A DNA stretch of 64,000 bases from Phytoseiulus persimilis (taxonomy: Eukaryota; Arthropoda; Arachnida; Mesostigmata; Phytoseiidae). Location of the stretch: positions 26,412,001 to 26,476,000 of the forward strand of contig CM075101.1 in the NCBI GenBank assembly GCA_037576195.1. Reading direction: 5' to 3'. The notes under the pieces are model-generated. The model was not told the DNA's origin and ran no database searches. It worked only from the letters and a program-made list of their open reading frames with translations. The number at the start of each line of letters is the position of its first letter. The stretch's first letter is position 1. Position numbers and translations under genes: made by a program. Below are positions 11,871 to 25,100 of this stretch, piece after piece.

Positions 11871-14800
11871 TGAACATCTGAACAGCTCACAGTACGAGCA
11901 AGATCTGGCACAGGCTCAACGGAACTCCCTCTCTTCTTTTAGATCTGAAGGAACATGTCTCAATCTGCCCTCTTTGGAGCCCTCGTCCGTTAATGAGTTC
12001 ACGTGGCACATGTGCGGCGCTTCGCAACACAACTGCAGCTGTGTTCCTCACGCGACGAGGGCAGAAACGGGACAGAAGCTGATCGGAGATCTTGAAAAAG
12101 GGTCTCCAAGTCGAGAAGTGCAGATTAGCAAACACCGGATCCGTGTCCATCTGAGTGACTCACACCGTTAGCTGGAATCCGCAATCTGGTGCATCGACGG
12201 ACGGAAGATAGTGGCGCATCTTGTGCTAACCAGAACATCGAATGCCACGGAATCATAGATAAGAACTGTTGAGTCATGAGAAAAGAGGTCTCCCGCGCTG
12301 CAAGAACCATTCACACCGGATGCAGCTTCCCGGCTAGGAAGTCGCCGGTCCGACGTAGAAGAGAAAACCGAAAATGCTTCCGCAGAACAGAGCTCAGAAA
12401 TCTCGCGTTCACCGTGGAGGACTGTTGTGATCGAAAGCGTTCAGCAGCATTCAAGTCCACACCCGTACGAGCCGCAATGATCGATGATGTCCCGATGGCG
12501 ATGTTTTCTTGTTGCTTTTTCCAATCGGATGAGGTAAATGTATGTCATATCTTTTCTGCACCGTTTTCTTCACTGTGCAAATGACTTCCTCAGTCCACGC
12601 CCTCCAAGTCGTGACAATCGGCAAAATATGATTTGCTAAGATTTGATTGTTCAGCTACCGCGCTGACCAGCAACAGCCATCGACGGAGGAAACAGTCTGA
12701 ATGGTCGAGGAGGCCCTTCCAGCGGCGGGGACAGTCGGTAGTCCGTTGGGCAGAAATAGAAAAACTCAAACTTGGGTATCATGACGATCCTCTCAGAAAG
12801 TTTCCGATGATAGTAATCACACTGTAACGGCTCATGACGGTGAAAAACAAATCCGTCGTCCGATTTTCAATTTCCTCATCTCGTACTTTCCGTCGCGCTT
12901 GTTCCGCATGTGTTCCACGAAGGTTCTCGACCAACGCTAGGCTTATCGACGACCGTGAACCATTTGTTAGCTTTGACAGTATGGACCGAAAACCTCAGAT
13001 TGGACAGAGAAGAAGGATGACGACGATGAGGCAAATAGGAAAGCTCAACACAGACATCGAGTCGAAGGGATGCAAGGAATGAAAAATTTGTTCCGGAACG
13101 AAATCAATGGTTATCGACACATCCGAACTCGCTCGACAGAGTCTTCTGCCGAACCCAAATTTTGCACGGCCAAGCGCACGAAATTATTTGATTTTCTCTT
13201 CTGAAATCGTTCGCTTCAGACTGACTTCGACAATCGCTGTATCACAAATATTGAAAGCAAAAAATGGAAGAAAAGCCGTGAATTCTCTCCGAACACGGTC
13301 ACGACGTTCAGGAAACTGACGGAAAAGACGAACCAATGCTGGAGAAGCGAGAACGACGGTGCTGTTGTCAATAGAACAGGACAACAGTCCGAGGAGAAGT
13401 GTGACGAGAAGTCATGAGCTTTCGAGCGTTCTCTCGACTCTTCCAAAGCAGGTATTAGATAAGGAACGGAACCTCGCAAATGGGTAGCGGTCGCAGCACC
13501 TTTTTTCTAGCCAGAGTCCCTGACGCTCCTCACCGAAGCTCTCTAACTCTCTGCTTGAAGTCTATGGAAAGTCTTGAAATAACTCCCGCTTGGTCACGAT
13601 GCGAATGATTTCGGAGTGGCGGTGGCGAGCTTGCAGCAAACGGAGAAATACTTCCTGCCCAATGATGGCATTTACCGCTGATCTAGAGGACCGATAGCGA
13701 ACCGAATAGAACAGAGCAGGAAACGGCGAGATGCCCGAAGCTTTGAACAGCTTCTGTTGGATTCAAGGAACGGATTATGAGAGCGAGAGAAAATAAGAAT
13801 GACTGATCTGATATGTTGCTCACTGTTGAAATGTGGGGGCATTTCCATTGTTGAGAAAAAAAAAAAAAAAGGAAACGGCAATGAAGAGCGATCCCGTGCC
13901 ACCTCGAAAACAGCCGTTACGAAACACCGACAGCAAGCAGAACGCCACTGTTGGAGTGGAATGCGCCTCGAGAAAACCCATGCTACTGTAACTCTCGAGA
14001 ACGGGATGTCGACGGTCCATGGCGATGCTTGGAGCGGATATTCCCGGGGGAATCTGACATTCGCTCCTCCCAGAGATTTCTAGTCTCAGGGAGAACAAAT
14101 ACACTCGAAGTCGGCCGGTCTCTTCACGAGAAACGACAACAGAATACAGAACACCCCGGATTCGAACCGCGCATCCATTTCGGAGTCCCAAAATTCATAT
14201 CGCATGGTACCTCGAGCAATTCACGAGCCGGCTCCCGACATCGGTTTTTCGTTTTCGATAGACTTATTGTCGAACCCGCTATCAAACGGCGCTTTCTGTT
14301 CTGTTCGGCATCGTTTGTGTGCGCGCGCGCAGCCTGCGTTCAATTAACCCCTCATGATGGCGGAGACGGCTTTCGAGAGCCCGAAACCAGTTCTGTGGGG
14401 ATTTCGCGAACTACTTGACTCCAGTCACAGTGCTGCAACGGAACTGGGGAGAGAGCCCTCCAGGCGATCCACGAGCCGATGACGTCCAACGACATCATAA
14501 TTCTTCTGTGTTCATTGCCCGTCTTCGACGAATGTCACGTGGACAATTTCATCTTTGGTCCGATCCGGTGTTCGACCCCGAACGAAGTGCAGCTCATCCC
14601 CCAGCTCCCTTCTCCTAGTTGCTCTGAGTCCCAATCGAAAATTAGACGACGGTGTCGGCCCTTGTTCCACACTGGCTTTGACCACCATAGAGTACATGCG
14701 ACAAGGGGGGACGCGGAAGTCAGCTGGGACAGCCGCACGGCTCCTGGAAGCACAGCCGAGGCTTTCCTTCCAACGGACTTGGTTGTTTATGTCATTTCGT

Positions 14801-16080
14801 TCGATTATGAATCAGCCGGATCAGTAACAACGAGGACCATCACCGCGGAAACGAGAATGGCGACAACAACATCGACAGCAACAAAAGCTGAAGCAGCACC
14901 AACAAGCACAACGAAGTGATCCATCGTTCCTTCGGTGGGCACAATGGGTGGTTGGCTGCCCAGTGCTGCTGGCTCAGTGGATGACAGACTTCCATTGCAA
15001 TGGTGGCGACGACGACGATGTCGAGGCATTTCAGGGCGGCGAATCCCGTCCGGTCAGTGGAACACAGAGCACCCGATCAAAGATCTGTTCGTTTGCTTGC
15101 TCGGCGGCGGCCGCGGTGGCGGCGGCGGTGGTGGCGATGGTGACCATCTGAACGTCCAGACGAACGTCCAACGTACTTTGTCTGTTGTCGTCGTCGTGTT
15201 CAGTCTGTTCGGCCGTCGGGTCGGTGCGTTCGTCTGTCAGCTAAGCAGTCAGGGCGGGTAGGCTGATTCCGGAGTTGCTCGCTCTGGCACAATCCACGAT
15301 TGGCGGTCCTTTGTTTCCCTAGCGTTCTTCGTTAGTCGGTCCGTCTGTCTGATGGACTGCTTGACTAGATGGCTGGGTGGCTGATCGGATGGATCGGGTT
15401 GTGTGTTTACCTGCATCTTTCCCGTTGTTCAGGCAATCTTCGCCTTTTTCAGAACAATCAAACTTAAGTCTAGATGCTCCCGCGATACCCCACATACTGA
15501 AAGCGCCTTTCAGCCTACCTCCCACAAGTCGAGCGCGCAACATCGACCGCGAGGTGGGAAACGCCAAAGTTCCGTCACGATCTCATCTCGATCTCTTTCC
15601 CCTTCTTGACGTCCGTAACGGCACTGTTCGAAATACGCGGAGATTTTTCCACCTGAGGCATTTCATGACTCGGCGTTGTTGGAGAACTCCTCTCTGGAAT
15701 TCCACTTTCAAAAGGAGGGGAGTTCGTGAAGTTTCTCCGAACGGCTTAGAGAAACCAGTTGAAAGCGCTCAACGTGATACTTCAAATCGCACTTGGGAAC
15801 ACTTAAGGAATCGTTTCTCTCTCTCAACTGTCACTTCAGTGCCAAGTGATAGCGAACGCTCAGGTTCATTATGACCATGGTCGTTTCAAATGTGAAGTGA
15901 TATTTTGTTCCGAAGTGCGTTGGCGACCGCAAGAATCAGCTCTTGAATTAGCGGGTTTTTCGTTTCCCCAACCGCACCCTTCCTATTTCTTCTCTTCAAG
16001 GGTGGTTTCCACCGTGGTGCTCGCTGCCGTCGTTGCTCCTAAGAAGCGGCGTTTATCCCACACGACACTGATGCTAATCG
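11871..16080. other. Non-coding stretch, no gene seen
   Basis: No recognisable exon on either strand. It holds an A-tract at about 13,858-13,870, CG-rich sequence around 14,600-15,200 with GGC, GAC and ACA triplet repeats, and several open frames that look like products of repeat composition (for example about 14,830-14,920, which reads as runs of Thr and Ala). It could be upstream sequence or a first intron of Shroom. Confidence 0.4.
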
Positions 16081-16092
16081 TCTGATGACGAA

Positions 16093-16620
16093 ATGAAGAC
16101 GTCATTTGCTATAGTCAGTGAGTCTTCAGGTGAAAATTTTGACTTTGATGCTTCACATGGTTGCGATCGGTCGCTCGAAACGCAATGGCTAGTGGCTGTA
16201 CAAAGGTTGGTGATGATCATGATGATGACGTCGTCGACCATAATAATGATGCTAGTGGTGACGGTCGCGTCGCAATGACGTCCACGTTCTCTGGTTCTGA
16301 TTCCAAGATGATATCGTCCTATACCGGCATTCAGAAGAAGGAATCTTCATCATGCACTGATCGCGAAAGCTTAACTTTGCACAATCCAGTTTCCTTGAAG
16401 TGAGCGATGTGCTCTGAATGATTTCGGCGAAGATTCGCTCTCTCAGGATGCTGATAACGGATCTTCTTTCAATCGAAGTGCCGAATCATCTACGAATCGA
16501 GCACATTGAAACGAAAGAGAGACCAATACTCCCGGCAAACGAGAGTTTCACGACGGAGGCAAAACGCCAGGTGATGAATGAAGAGTTCAAAGCCTGCTGA
16601 GCTTCCTAAATTATAGATTG
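16093..16620 (+). CDS. Possible acidic, Ser-rich exon (unrecognised)
   Basis: Starting at an ATG at 16,093, three adjoining pieces read as a Ser/Asp/Glu-rich polypeptide: ESSGENFDFDASHGCDRS in the first frame, then DDHDDDVVDHNNDASGDG and SSYTGIQKKESSSCTDRES in a second, then GEDSLSQDADNGSSFNRSAE in a third. The amino acid choice is consistent across the frame changes, which argues for coding sequence with indels, but the GAT/GAC repeats could also produce it by chance. No domain is recognised and no clear splice partners were found. Confidence 0.25.
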
Positions 16621-17297
16621 CCCCTTCCAAGGAAAAAAATCGCAGCAAGAGCTTTCAGCAGTGAACTGGTCTGGTCGTTTCTGTAACAAACCCGGGCCGT
16701 GCAGGGATACTCCGCTTTCACCGTAACCATTGTGATTTCGTTGCCTGCTCAGAGTTGTAAAACTTCATGGAAATCCGAAACGACGTCTCGAAAAGGCGTA
16801 AGTAAGAGAGGCGTGATTGGACTTGATTCGAAAATATGGTAGCGAGCTGAGCCTCAAACTCTTGTCCGAATCAAATCAGTCTTATCTTGCTCGGTATTCT
16901 CATCAGACCCCAATCACTGACTGGCTCCTTCAAGTGCGCCATGCTGACCAGCTTGACGAGAGCTCAAACTTCAGACAGAGGGTTCCGGTGGTAGGAAGAA
17001 CTGCTTTGTCGGTGCGACATTTGAGGAAGCGCGGACGCAGGGAAGGATGCCGAGCCACGGGTATTTTGAGTGTGGGTTCTGGAAGGAGCATCGATTCTCG
17101 CCGACGGCAACGGGAAGGCGTCATTCGCTCCAACTAGATTGCCAGCGTGATATCTTAGTACAAGTAGTTCAAAACCATCAGTTAAGTGTCCATTCGTTCA
17201 TCCATACATTCATTCGACGGAACCGTTTCGATGCCGACCTTGGGACCTCTCAGACCCTCCCCGCGGGCCTCGATTATTTTTCAGAATTCACATCCTA

Positions 17298-17762
17298 GTG
17301 GCTCGAGACAACCGCGTTCGTCCCCGCGAATCCGTTAAAAGCGCAATCGCGACATCCACAACGACGACAATATTGCAGAGACATGTCCGTTACCCGTCAG
17401 GCCGAGACCGAAGCAGAATATCTGCTGCGATTGATGCAGTGGCGCGGTGCGACCCTCGGCTAAAGGCTACAAACGACACATCAGCCCCCGACAACTTCGA
17501 AACAGAAGAGCGAATCGTATTTGAGAAAAGAATAAAATTCGAGAAGAAAATGATCGAAGCATCGACCCCGGGAAGCGCATCGGCGTCTTGTCGTACCGGT
17601 GCTTCATCGAGTCATTGGAGTCGTCAAGACAAACGACAACGAGTCGACCGCAACAACAACGTTGAACAGCTAGTGACCCGTAGGAAACGCGAATTACGTC
17701 CCGTAGTTTTTGAATTGTACATCACAGCCCATGAATACGTCGTTCTTCGTGAAACGTCTTGA
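17298..17762 (+). CDS. Open frame of 154 codons, charged, unrecognised
   Basis: A plus-strand frame starting at ATG 17,298 stays open for 154 codons. Its second half is charged and helix-like (ETEERIVFEKRIKFEKKM, then RRKRELRPVVFELYI). It follows other open stretches on the same strand (16,817-17,137). No domain, signal peptide or splice evidence was seen. It may be an exon of the same unidentified gene as the stretch near 16.1-16.6 kb, or chance. Confidence 0.22.
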   Translation: MARDNRVRPRESVKSAIATSTTTTILQRHVRYPSGRDRSRISAAIDAVARCDPRLKATNDTSAPDNFETEERIVFEKRIKFEKKMIEASTPGSASASCRTGASSSHWSRQDKRQRVDRNNNVEQLVTRRKRELRPVVFELYITAHEYVVLRETS

Positions 17763-18099
17763 ATCGTTTCGTTTAAAAGCGTCCGCAGCGATGGGGAAGC
17801 ATGGCTCAGTCAGTTCGCATTAGTTTCGACACCGAGGGCGAAGTTTGATGCTTCTTGAAGAGACAATAGGCCGCACCCGCGTGTCCATATGTCACCCTGA
17901 GATTGCAATTCTTCTCAAATCACCTCTAACGCCGCCTCGTTCGACGCCGACAAAGCTATCCCAGCGATTTCGATTTCAGATTCGTCGTGATGTTCGCTGG
18001 CTCTTCAGTAAAATCCATCATTCCAAGTTGTTGCCTCATTTATCAGGGAGCCGAGCATTCGTTTGAACCGTTTCATAGGGCAGGCGAGGAACGAAGCGG

Positions 18100-18230
18100 A
18101 TCTGAGCCGATGTAGAGCGTCAGACGAACGAACGGACAGAAAGACGGACGGAACAACAGACTGACGCAGGGAGAGTAAGACAGATGAACCGACGGACCGA
18201 TGTATGAGGACGGATGGGAGAATGAATGAG
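18100..18230. repeat. Degenerate GACG/GACA tetranucleotide array
   Basis: About 130 bases are built of GACGAACGAACGGACAG-type words, a decayed four-base repeat. Related words recur at about 18,590-18,640, 31,090-31,140, 33,840-33,960 and 36,430-36,470, always outside recognised exons. Confidence 0.5.
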
Positions 18231-18862
18231 CTGAGTGTTGTTATGATCGAACCATCGCCATTCGGAGCTCGACGGCATCATCACGTGCAAGGCACCTGCG
18301 CGCGCACACACAAATTCACGTGAAGCATTGAAGTCTTTTCACGTCGAGGCTGAGCTGAGCGGAGCCATTCGCAGCACTGGTAATTCACACTAAAGGCTGA
18401 CCGGGGCGACTCGGTGCCGTTTATTTATCCGCATTATTCATTCAAAGTGGAGCACCACACAAAAATCATCAGCACTGTTTAGATTACTTTCCCGCCGCCT
18501 TCACTGTCCTGCGGCGCAGATGTACCGTTTTCTCAAAAGACTCCGGAGCGCTCCGGAGTCATCCAGCTCAGGCGGCAGTTACTCAGTCCGGACGAACGTC
18601 CACCAGCTCGTCGGTCGATCCGTCCGTCCGTCAAACAACGGCGGTGGCACCGACAACGGCTTGTCGACTCAAAAACCGCGGGCGACGAAGAGATGCGATT
18701 AGCCGCCGTCACGCTGGCGCTATGGCCGTTTTCCGGCTCTTTTTCCTCTGCGGCGAATGGCCTTCCGCGACTTGGTGATCAAGAGAAAGCTTCCAGAGAA
18801 AGCAAAGAGTATCCCTTAGACGGAAAAACGCACCGCTCTGAATGGAGCGCTCTGGTTGGAGT

Positions 18863-18879
18863 GGGGGGGGGGGGGGGGG
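18863..18879. repeat. G homopolymer, 17 bases
   Basis: An uninterrupted run of 17 G in a CG-rich non-coding stretch. Other G/C runs in the window are at 37,706-37,717, 43,442-43,450, 45,984-45,994 and 58,957-58,975. Confidence 0.9.
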
Positions 18880-20184
18880 TCGGATTGCAGATGGATTGAG
18901 ATGAATGCAGCGGCGGGGAGAAATATTATCGCCCTAGCCGTCATCTTGACCGACCGGCTCTTCCCGTCTGTGAGTCCGGCGGCCTAGACGCGGTGACGAT
19001 TTCTTCTGAGAACGCATACCAAACGAAAGGAAAATCCAACCAAACACGAGCATTGTCCTCGACTCGGTCGCGGCTAGAGAAAATCGACTAATTCTAACCG
19101 AAACACTCACACAGACGGACCGACAGAAAGGCAGTCCCAGTCGCATAGCCTGATGGATCGCTTGGAGCCGTCGAGCCATGAATGCCCCCTCGACTGACGT
19201 GTGCACACAAAAAAGACACTTTTGTCACGATACCATTTTGCGGCAATCGTCGTTGGCAACATGTTTAAAGACCACAATCGGATGCCGTCGATGGCTACCG
19301 TTACTGCGGCGCGGTCAAAGTTGCCACATTGACAATGGGCTCGAACCTCTAGTCGTCGTCGTCGCTGTCGTCGATCGAAAGCTCGGTTCATTCAATGACA
19401 ATCCTGGCTCGCGGTAAAGAATCGCGTTCGAGGGGGAAGGAACATCAAGAGCGATTGTTTCCAACTTGGTGGGCTCGCGTCTTCGCGGCGCCGGCGAAAC
19501 TTCTAGGACGCCCAATGCGAGCGTCAAACGTATTTTCCTAATCTTGGGGAATAACTCGTTGAAGCGTTCCGATCGTGCGCCCAGACTTGTCCCGGGTGTT
19601 AACACGGACTTGGGCCGCCTGGTACGACCTCCTGTTGATCTTCTTTCCGTGTTGCTCAGCCGCCGATCATTGAAAACATCTGCGACGAGAGCGTGAAAGC
19701 CGACCAGACGGAACATCGTTGCCCTGAACGGATTTCGGATGTTCCTACGAATCTGCTATGGTCGAAAGATGCATGGGCGCTGATTCTTTCTTGACGAACG
19801 CCGAATATTCGCGAAAGCGACCGGGCACAAATAAACAGTTCAACCAGCGAGTCTTCTGGTGGCAATGATGTCCCCGGCCATGTCGAACGTGTTAGATGGA
19901 GTTAGACTATAGCCCCGAAAAAACATCCAAGGGCGGATTCTTCGTCGAAGACGCCCAAGATGTTCTGGACTAAACGTCGATAGCCTCCGTTTCAAGGACA
20001 TGTTGTGTCGATGTAACCTCAAATGGGGCCGGATGTTTGTTCAAATCAATCGACCGCTGCCGCGACTAAGAGCAGCTGCTTCTGCTGTGTGGCTGCGTCG
20101 TTGGCTGACTGCTTTCTTTCCTGCGGCATATCTGGCGACAATGGCTCGGAAACGTTCCTCCTTCCTCCACGTCTAAATTCACAG

Positions 20185-20788
20185 AAAATGATTCTCTTCA
20201 TCGGTTCGATACCAGGACAGGAGAGTGAAGTACACGCGAAGTCAAACAGCGATCGCAGTGAGTGCGAAAACAGACCTCTCGTCGAAGCATGATGCCTCGT
20301 CTGAAGTCTCCCATAAGAACGGATTACAAGTGAACATCATTCAATACTATGGACATGAACGTTTCGATAAGTCTGAGCGTGTCGCTGCAAGACAACGCAG
20401 ATTCCACTGGGGATCATCGGCCTCGACGCCCTCGCAGGAGGATCTCCTTGATTCGATTGGGTACGGTGCAATGAGTCGCGATGACGAAACGAAACCTCAG
20501 AAGATTTTTCACAGCATCACCACTGGTGTGCTGGGAGTATTTCTGCGCGTACTTTTCGTTTCGTCATTATCTGAGTCATGCAGTGCCAAAACTTCTATCG
20601 AGTGGAACCGACACACAGCAACGGAAACGAAATCCGTGTCGATACGGTGTGGACTTTCCTTCCTCCTTTTTTTGGTGTCTGGAACTACGTCGCATCACCG
20701 ACTGAGTATCACCGCTGACGTCGACGACAGGCGATCGGAAGCTTGGAGAACCGAGGAAAATAGGAACGGGCCATCGGAAATGAGGTAA
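20185..20788 (+). CDS. Possible exon with one hydrophobic segment (unrecognised)
   Basis: A pyrimidine-rich stretch ends in TTCACAG at 20,184, a good acceptor. Following it, a long plus-strand frame (from about 20,225; 187 codons to 20,788) reads like protein: HERFDKSERVAARQRRFHW, then STPSQEDLLDSIGYGAMSRD, then a hydrophobic run GVLGVFLRVLFVSS that could be a membrane segment. A change of frame between 20,185 and 20,230 is needed to join acceptor and frame. No family is recognised, and the minus strand is also partly open here. Confidence 0.3.
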
Positions 20789-21160
20789 CAAGCGGAGAGC
20801 ACACATTCTGTGCACTAGCGACCTTGCCAATGACAGCCGAAGGCTATGTCAAACGCGAACAAAACGACGTGCGCGCCAAGTGCCAAAAGACGAATAGTTT
20901 AGTCGTCGTTGATGTCACATCAGCACTGTTATGGCGTACGGAGGCTCACTCGCCAGAGTGTCGAGAGTCGAACGCGATGCGAAGAGCACAGCTTCGATAC
21001 ATCGAGGGGTCACAACCACATCTGCGTCAGTGCCGACGACGCCGACCGGTAACACATCCGAGCGGACGTAATGATATCGCGACGTGAGATTTTTCAATTC
21101 CGCCGTCGTCGATAGAAAATCACTAATGCCAAGGCTTTGGTCAACAACATATTATATTTC

Positions 21161-21915
21161 TTATTGTAGACGTTGAATTTTATGGCTTGGTCCATTCATG
21201 CTCAGTTGTAAAATTTCCCCACTGCTCCGCGCAGCCGACGAGCAGCTCGTGTGGCTTTCATCCGAACGGATAAGATCCTGGCCCCGAACATGTGTTTTAA
21301 TTTCTGACAAAGAGATCCTTGAGCAATACATTCGGATATATCGATTTTCGTGGGGAATGTCAGATTGACCGATGCTAACTATAGTTCTCCCTCCGCCGAC
21401 TCGAGTGCGAAATTGTTCCTCCGTCCCGGGTTCGGGAGTCGTGAAAAAGTCTAACGTTCTTCGGGGCTTCACGCCAAGTCTGCTTGGCTGCTCTGGCATG
21501 AAAACTTGAAAGGTCGTTCCATCCGAACATGGAATTTCCTTTCCCTGTGTTACGAATGCGATTTTCGGTCTCGAGAAACGCGGGAAAGCGCATTTCCATG
21601 ATGACGCTGCCAATGCTGCAGGTACCAGTGGAAACCGATCGCTTTCTCGCAAGAATCTGTCCGCCTGCATTGAACAACGTCGACGATCTCTGTGGTAGGA
21701 ATCAGCGCGATTCCAGGAGGAGCAGACTGAATCACCTTTTGGGGAGCATGTGCATAGATCAGAAAAATATCCACTTCATTGTGTAATTTTTCTCTCAAAG
21801 AAGGTTCCCGCAATCGGTGCCCCGAATGCTTCCCGCCAATTCCAATATCCGACCTGGTGTCTGGAGTGGACATCACTCCCCGGAGCACAGAAGATGATTG
21901 TCCGGTCTGGAGCAA
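21161..21915 (-). CDS. Possible minus-strand exon(s), 169-codon frame, unrecognised
   Basis: On the minus strand a frame of 169 codons (21,670 to 21,161) ends in a stop. It reads like a folded protein, for example PKIAFVTQGKEIPCSDGTTF, QVFMPEQPSRLGVKPRR and ILQLSMNGPSHKIQRLQ at the end. An overlapping frame upstream to 21,915 contains NEVDIFLIYAHAPQKVIQS and would join it with one frame change. I compared it in my head with caspase and kinase motifs and found no convincing match. It could be the 3' end of a gene, since no donor is needed after it. Confidence 0.3.
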
Positions 21916-22199
21916 AAATCAATACTTCTCTTAGTCAGAGTAAGTGAACAGTTATCCGCAGTGGCAGGTTATCCGCTTGAGCAGCTCCCGTCGTGTTTCC
22001 ATGCAAGGGAACGACAGTCGCTCGGTCCGGAGCCTCGTTTTGTTAGAGGAGTCAGCCCGGGAAACATTTCTCCATTCATCTGTTTCATTCTTCAGATGCG
22101 AATTCGAAAGGAACACTTAGAAGCAATTTTCAGAGCTGAAACTACACCTGTCGATTGGAAGCAGCTCCAAAGTCGCCTTGTTGCACAACCTTGATTCGC

Positions 22200-25100
22200 G
22201 TCAGACACTGCTCAACACTTCAATCCGTAATAACAGGAAAAGTCCGCAAATGGCGACCCACCACGCGATGTAACGGGAGAGAATCGCTTTCACGAACCGA
22301 CGTCCACGGGTGAGTAGAAACGAATTATGAATATGAATGAACGATTACAATAAAGTCGACGTAGGCGGTGACCGTTTTTTAAAATATCAGTAAACTTGCC
22401 GAATCTCGAATCATCGGTTTATTCGCTCACAACTGTTTTTCAATGACCGGGGTTGTATATCCCTCTCCAATCAAAAACGAGCACTTGGATTATGTCAGAC
22501 CCTGCCTCCGCACGAGCACCGCCGTTCGAAAGAGGCGTTTTCCAGCTCCTCTCTTCGGATATTGAGTCCGCAGTGAACGTGGAACATGCGGGGCTGATTC
22601 AATTCCCACAGAAGCTTCGAGTTTCGATAGACGTCTCCAGTCACGGCTGAAAACAGATACGGTGAGCCGGCAACGCGGATTCAAAGCAGCGTCGTTCTCG
22701 AAACCGGATACCTACATTTTCGGCATGTCACGCGATAGCGAGCATCCGATGGGATCTCTGAGCCATGATTGCCCGAGACTGGAATGTCTTCCGTCGTAAG
22801 AAATCTTCACGTCTCTGGTTCAACGTTTACGTTTGAATGACTCAAGTGTCTGGAGGATGAAGTCATCGCGGACCAATGGACACGTTCTCCAAACTTTCGA
22901 AGTCAGCGCAAACGGGCGGCGACAGCAGCAAGCGAAACTTACGTTATCCGTGGAAGTTTCTAGGAACTGCGTCCCGCGAGAACTTCAGGAACGAGCTCTT
23001 CTCGAACAGCGGGAGAATAAAATTTGTCTAAGAGACTGGAAAAAGATAGGTGAAGCTTTCCAAGACTTCCAGTCCGATGCTCATCGTCCAGGGTCGCGGT
23101 CAATACTGCGCTGAGAGCAGAGAAATTCGTGATAGAGCCTTCGGTTGTCTTGTGAGTCAAAACACTTCAGCATGTCTCGTTACTCGACAGTTCGGTGTTC
23201 GGCAGAGAAGAGCGGAAACTCACTAACAGCAATATTTTACAGAGCGTAGTTGTTATCTGCCCAACGGTAGGACGACCGCAAATTTTAAAACGTTATGCCG
23301 CCAGTCGAGTCATCATCAGGATCAGCATCTTGGTCCCCGAGCAAAGTGAGACAATGAACAAGCGGAAAGCCTACGTCAACGAGCCCGGCTGAGAGTGAAA
23401 ATTCCTGAACTGAATGAATAATAACATTGATAATAAAGCATCGGCGGTTCCGTCGCCGAGAAAGGATGAACGAATCAAACAAGAATACCTCGCCGTCGAG
23501 GCTGATGATGGAGGTAATGTCAGCGCTGCAGTTAGAAGTCGAAGAAATCGTAACAGATCATTCGGAAGGGAACGTCAACGGATTCCCTCCGCCTGCTAGA
23601 CTTCCACAAGAGCGGAGATAGCGAACAGACGCACAGACCGTACAACCAGCTTCAGCAGCGTTGGAGCGACGGACGGACAGATTGACGTGCAGAGAAACGA
23701 GGAGAAACAACGGACGCCAGATCGAGCGACACGGTCGTAACCAGGAGTATCAAATGGCTGATAGTTGGAGGGATGGAACTGGATTCCGAAGAACGGCGTC
23801 ATAAACCAAGAGATATCGAAACCGAGCGATCGGAGCCGGCTCTGAGGCAGCGCCTCCGCCTGAAAAATCGTCGTCGAGAGAACCGGGGGAAGAGGGGGGC
23901 AGAAAACTGTAAGAATACCAAGAATAAGCTCCGTCGAAACAAACCGCGAAGATCGTGCACCGCCCTCCCCCCCCCTCTCAGAGCTCTCTGATCGATGCGT
24001 CGCCGGTCTTTCTGGCGAATTGTCACGCCTTATGTTCCAGGATTCCGCTCTAATCTGTCCCTCAGAAGCCGTAGTAATGGGATAGCTCCTCGTATGTTTT
24101 CCAGAGCTCTCACAACCTTCACGGAATGCCTCCTGGCTGGATTGTGATCTGTCGCTTCGAACTAATTGGAAGAACGAGATCATCCAAATATATGGCACAT
24201 CACATCCGCCCGATGGAATCCCGTTGTGGAATTTTTCTCCTTTTGCGTTGCTATCAATCAGCTTGAACAGCGGCCGCTGCTACCGCGGCTCTTAACGCTG
24301 GAATATCCCACGGTTCATTGCATCGGCCAAAGTCCGTATCATACACGACCAGAGTGCTCCAGCTAATCCGGTGCGCGCTATTTACTTGGTCTGAATCTGA
24401 AATAAGGGAATCAAGACTGAGCTGTTCAGCACACCCGTTTCTGTCGTTGGAAATCGCTCTGGATACCGCGCGTACAGCGAGTCAGCGCAGCGAGCCGAAC
24501 GATTTTTCTGTTACGCAAAACCAAATCAGACCTCTCAACAATAGCTCACGCCGAAACGAAGCGAATAAACGAATGACGCATTTGAGAATCGCGGGATTAC
24601 CGCTCGATCAGCGATCCACAATCGCATCCCACGAGGAACAGAGTGAGAACAATCGGATCAACAATGAAAATATTCAAATACTCAACAGTGACTTGAAAGA
24701 CTACCTCCGCATTCAAGCAGAGGAGGCAGCAAGCTCGGAAAAGGACGTCATCGCGGTTCTGAGGAGCCCGGGAGCTCGCCGTCCTCAAAGGATGCTGTTC
24801 AACGCTAGGAACCTCCTTCCGACAATCCCACTCTGTTGCATGTACCTCCTTGACGGAGTCAGGAAAGAGAGTACCGAAACTCGCTCGGTGACAGTTTTGG
24901 TGGATAGCGCGGTTCCTCGCAAAGCGTGTGCTGTCACAAGATCGACGTTACTCTGCGTCTACTCTACGGCTCAACCGCATCCGCTCTGAGCGGCGCAGGT
25001 AACGTAGAGTTCACTCCGGATGAGTCTTGACAGGAATCCGAGCGGGGAATCCATCCCGGCGCGAAACTCACCAGCTCTTAAAGACAATCCAGTTTCGTAT

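Noticed and set aside
14140-14215. tRNA gene on the minus strand (GGTTCGAATCC and an ACTCCGAAA-like loop)
   Set aside because: The T-arm is nearly right, but there is no D-arm with an A-box and no acceptor stem pairing.
24318-24989. 223-codon plus-strand open frame
   Set aside because: Longest unassigned frame in the window, but its composition changes along its length, it has no domain, and an opposing frame is open in the same place. One such frame in 64 kb is only mildly surprising.
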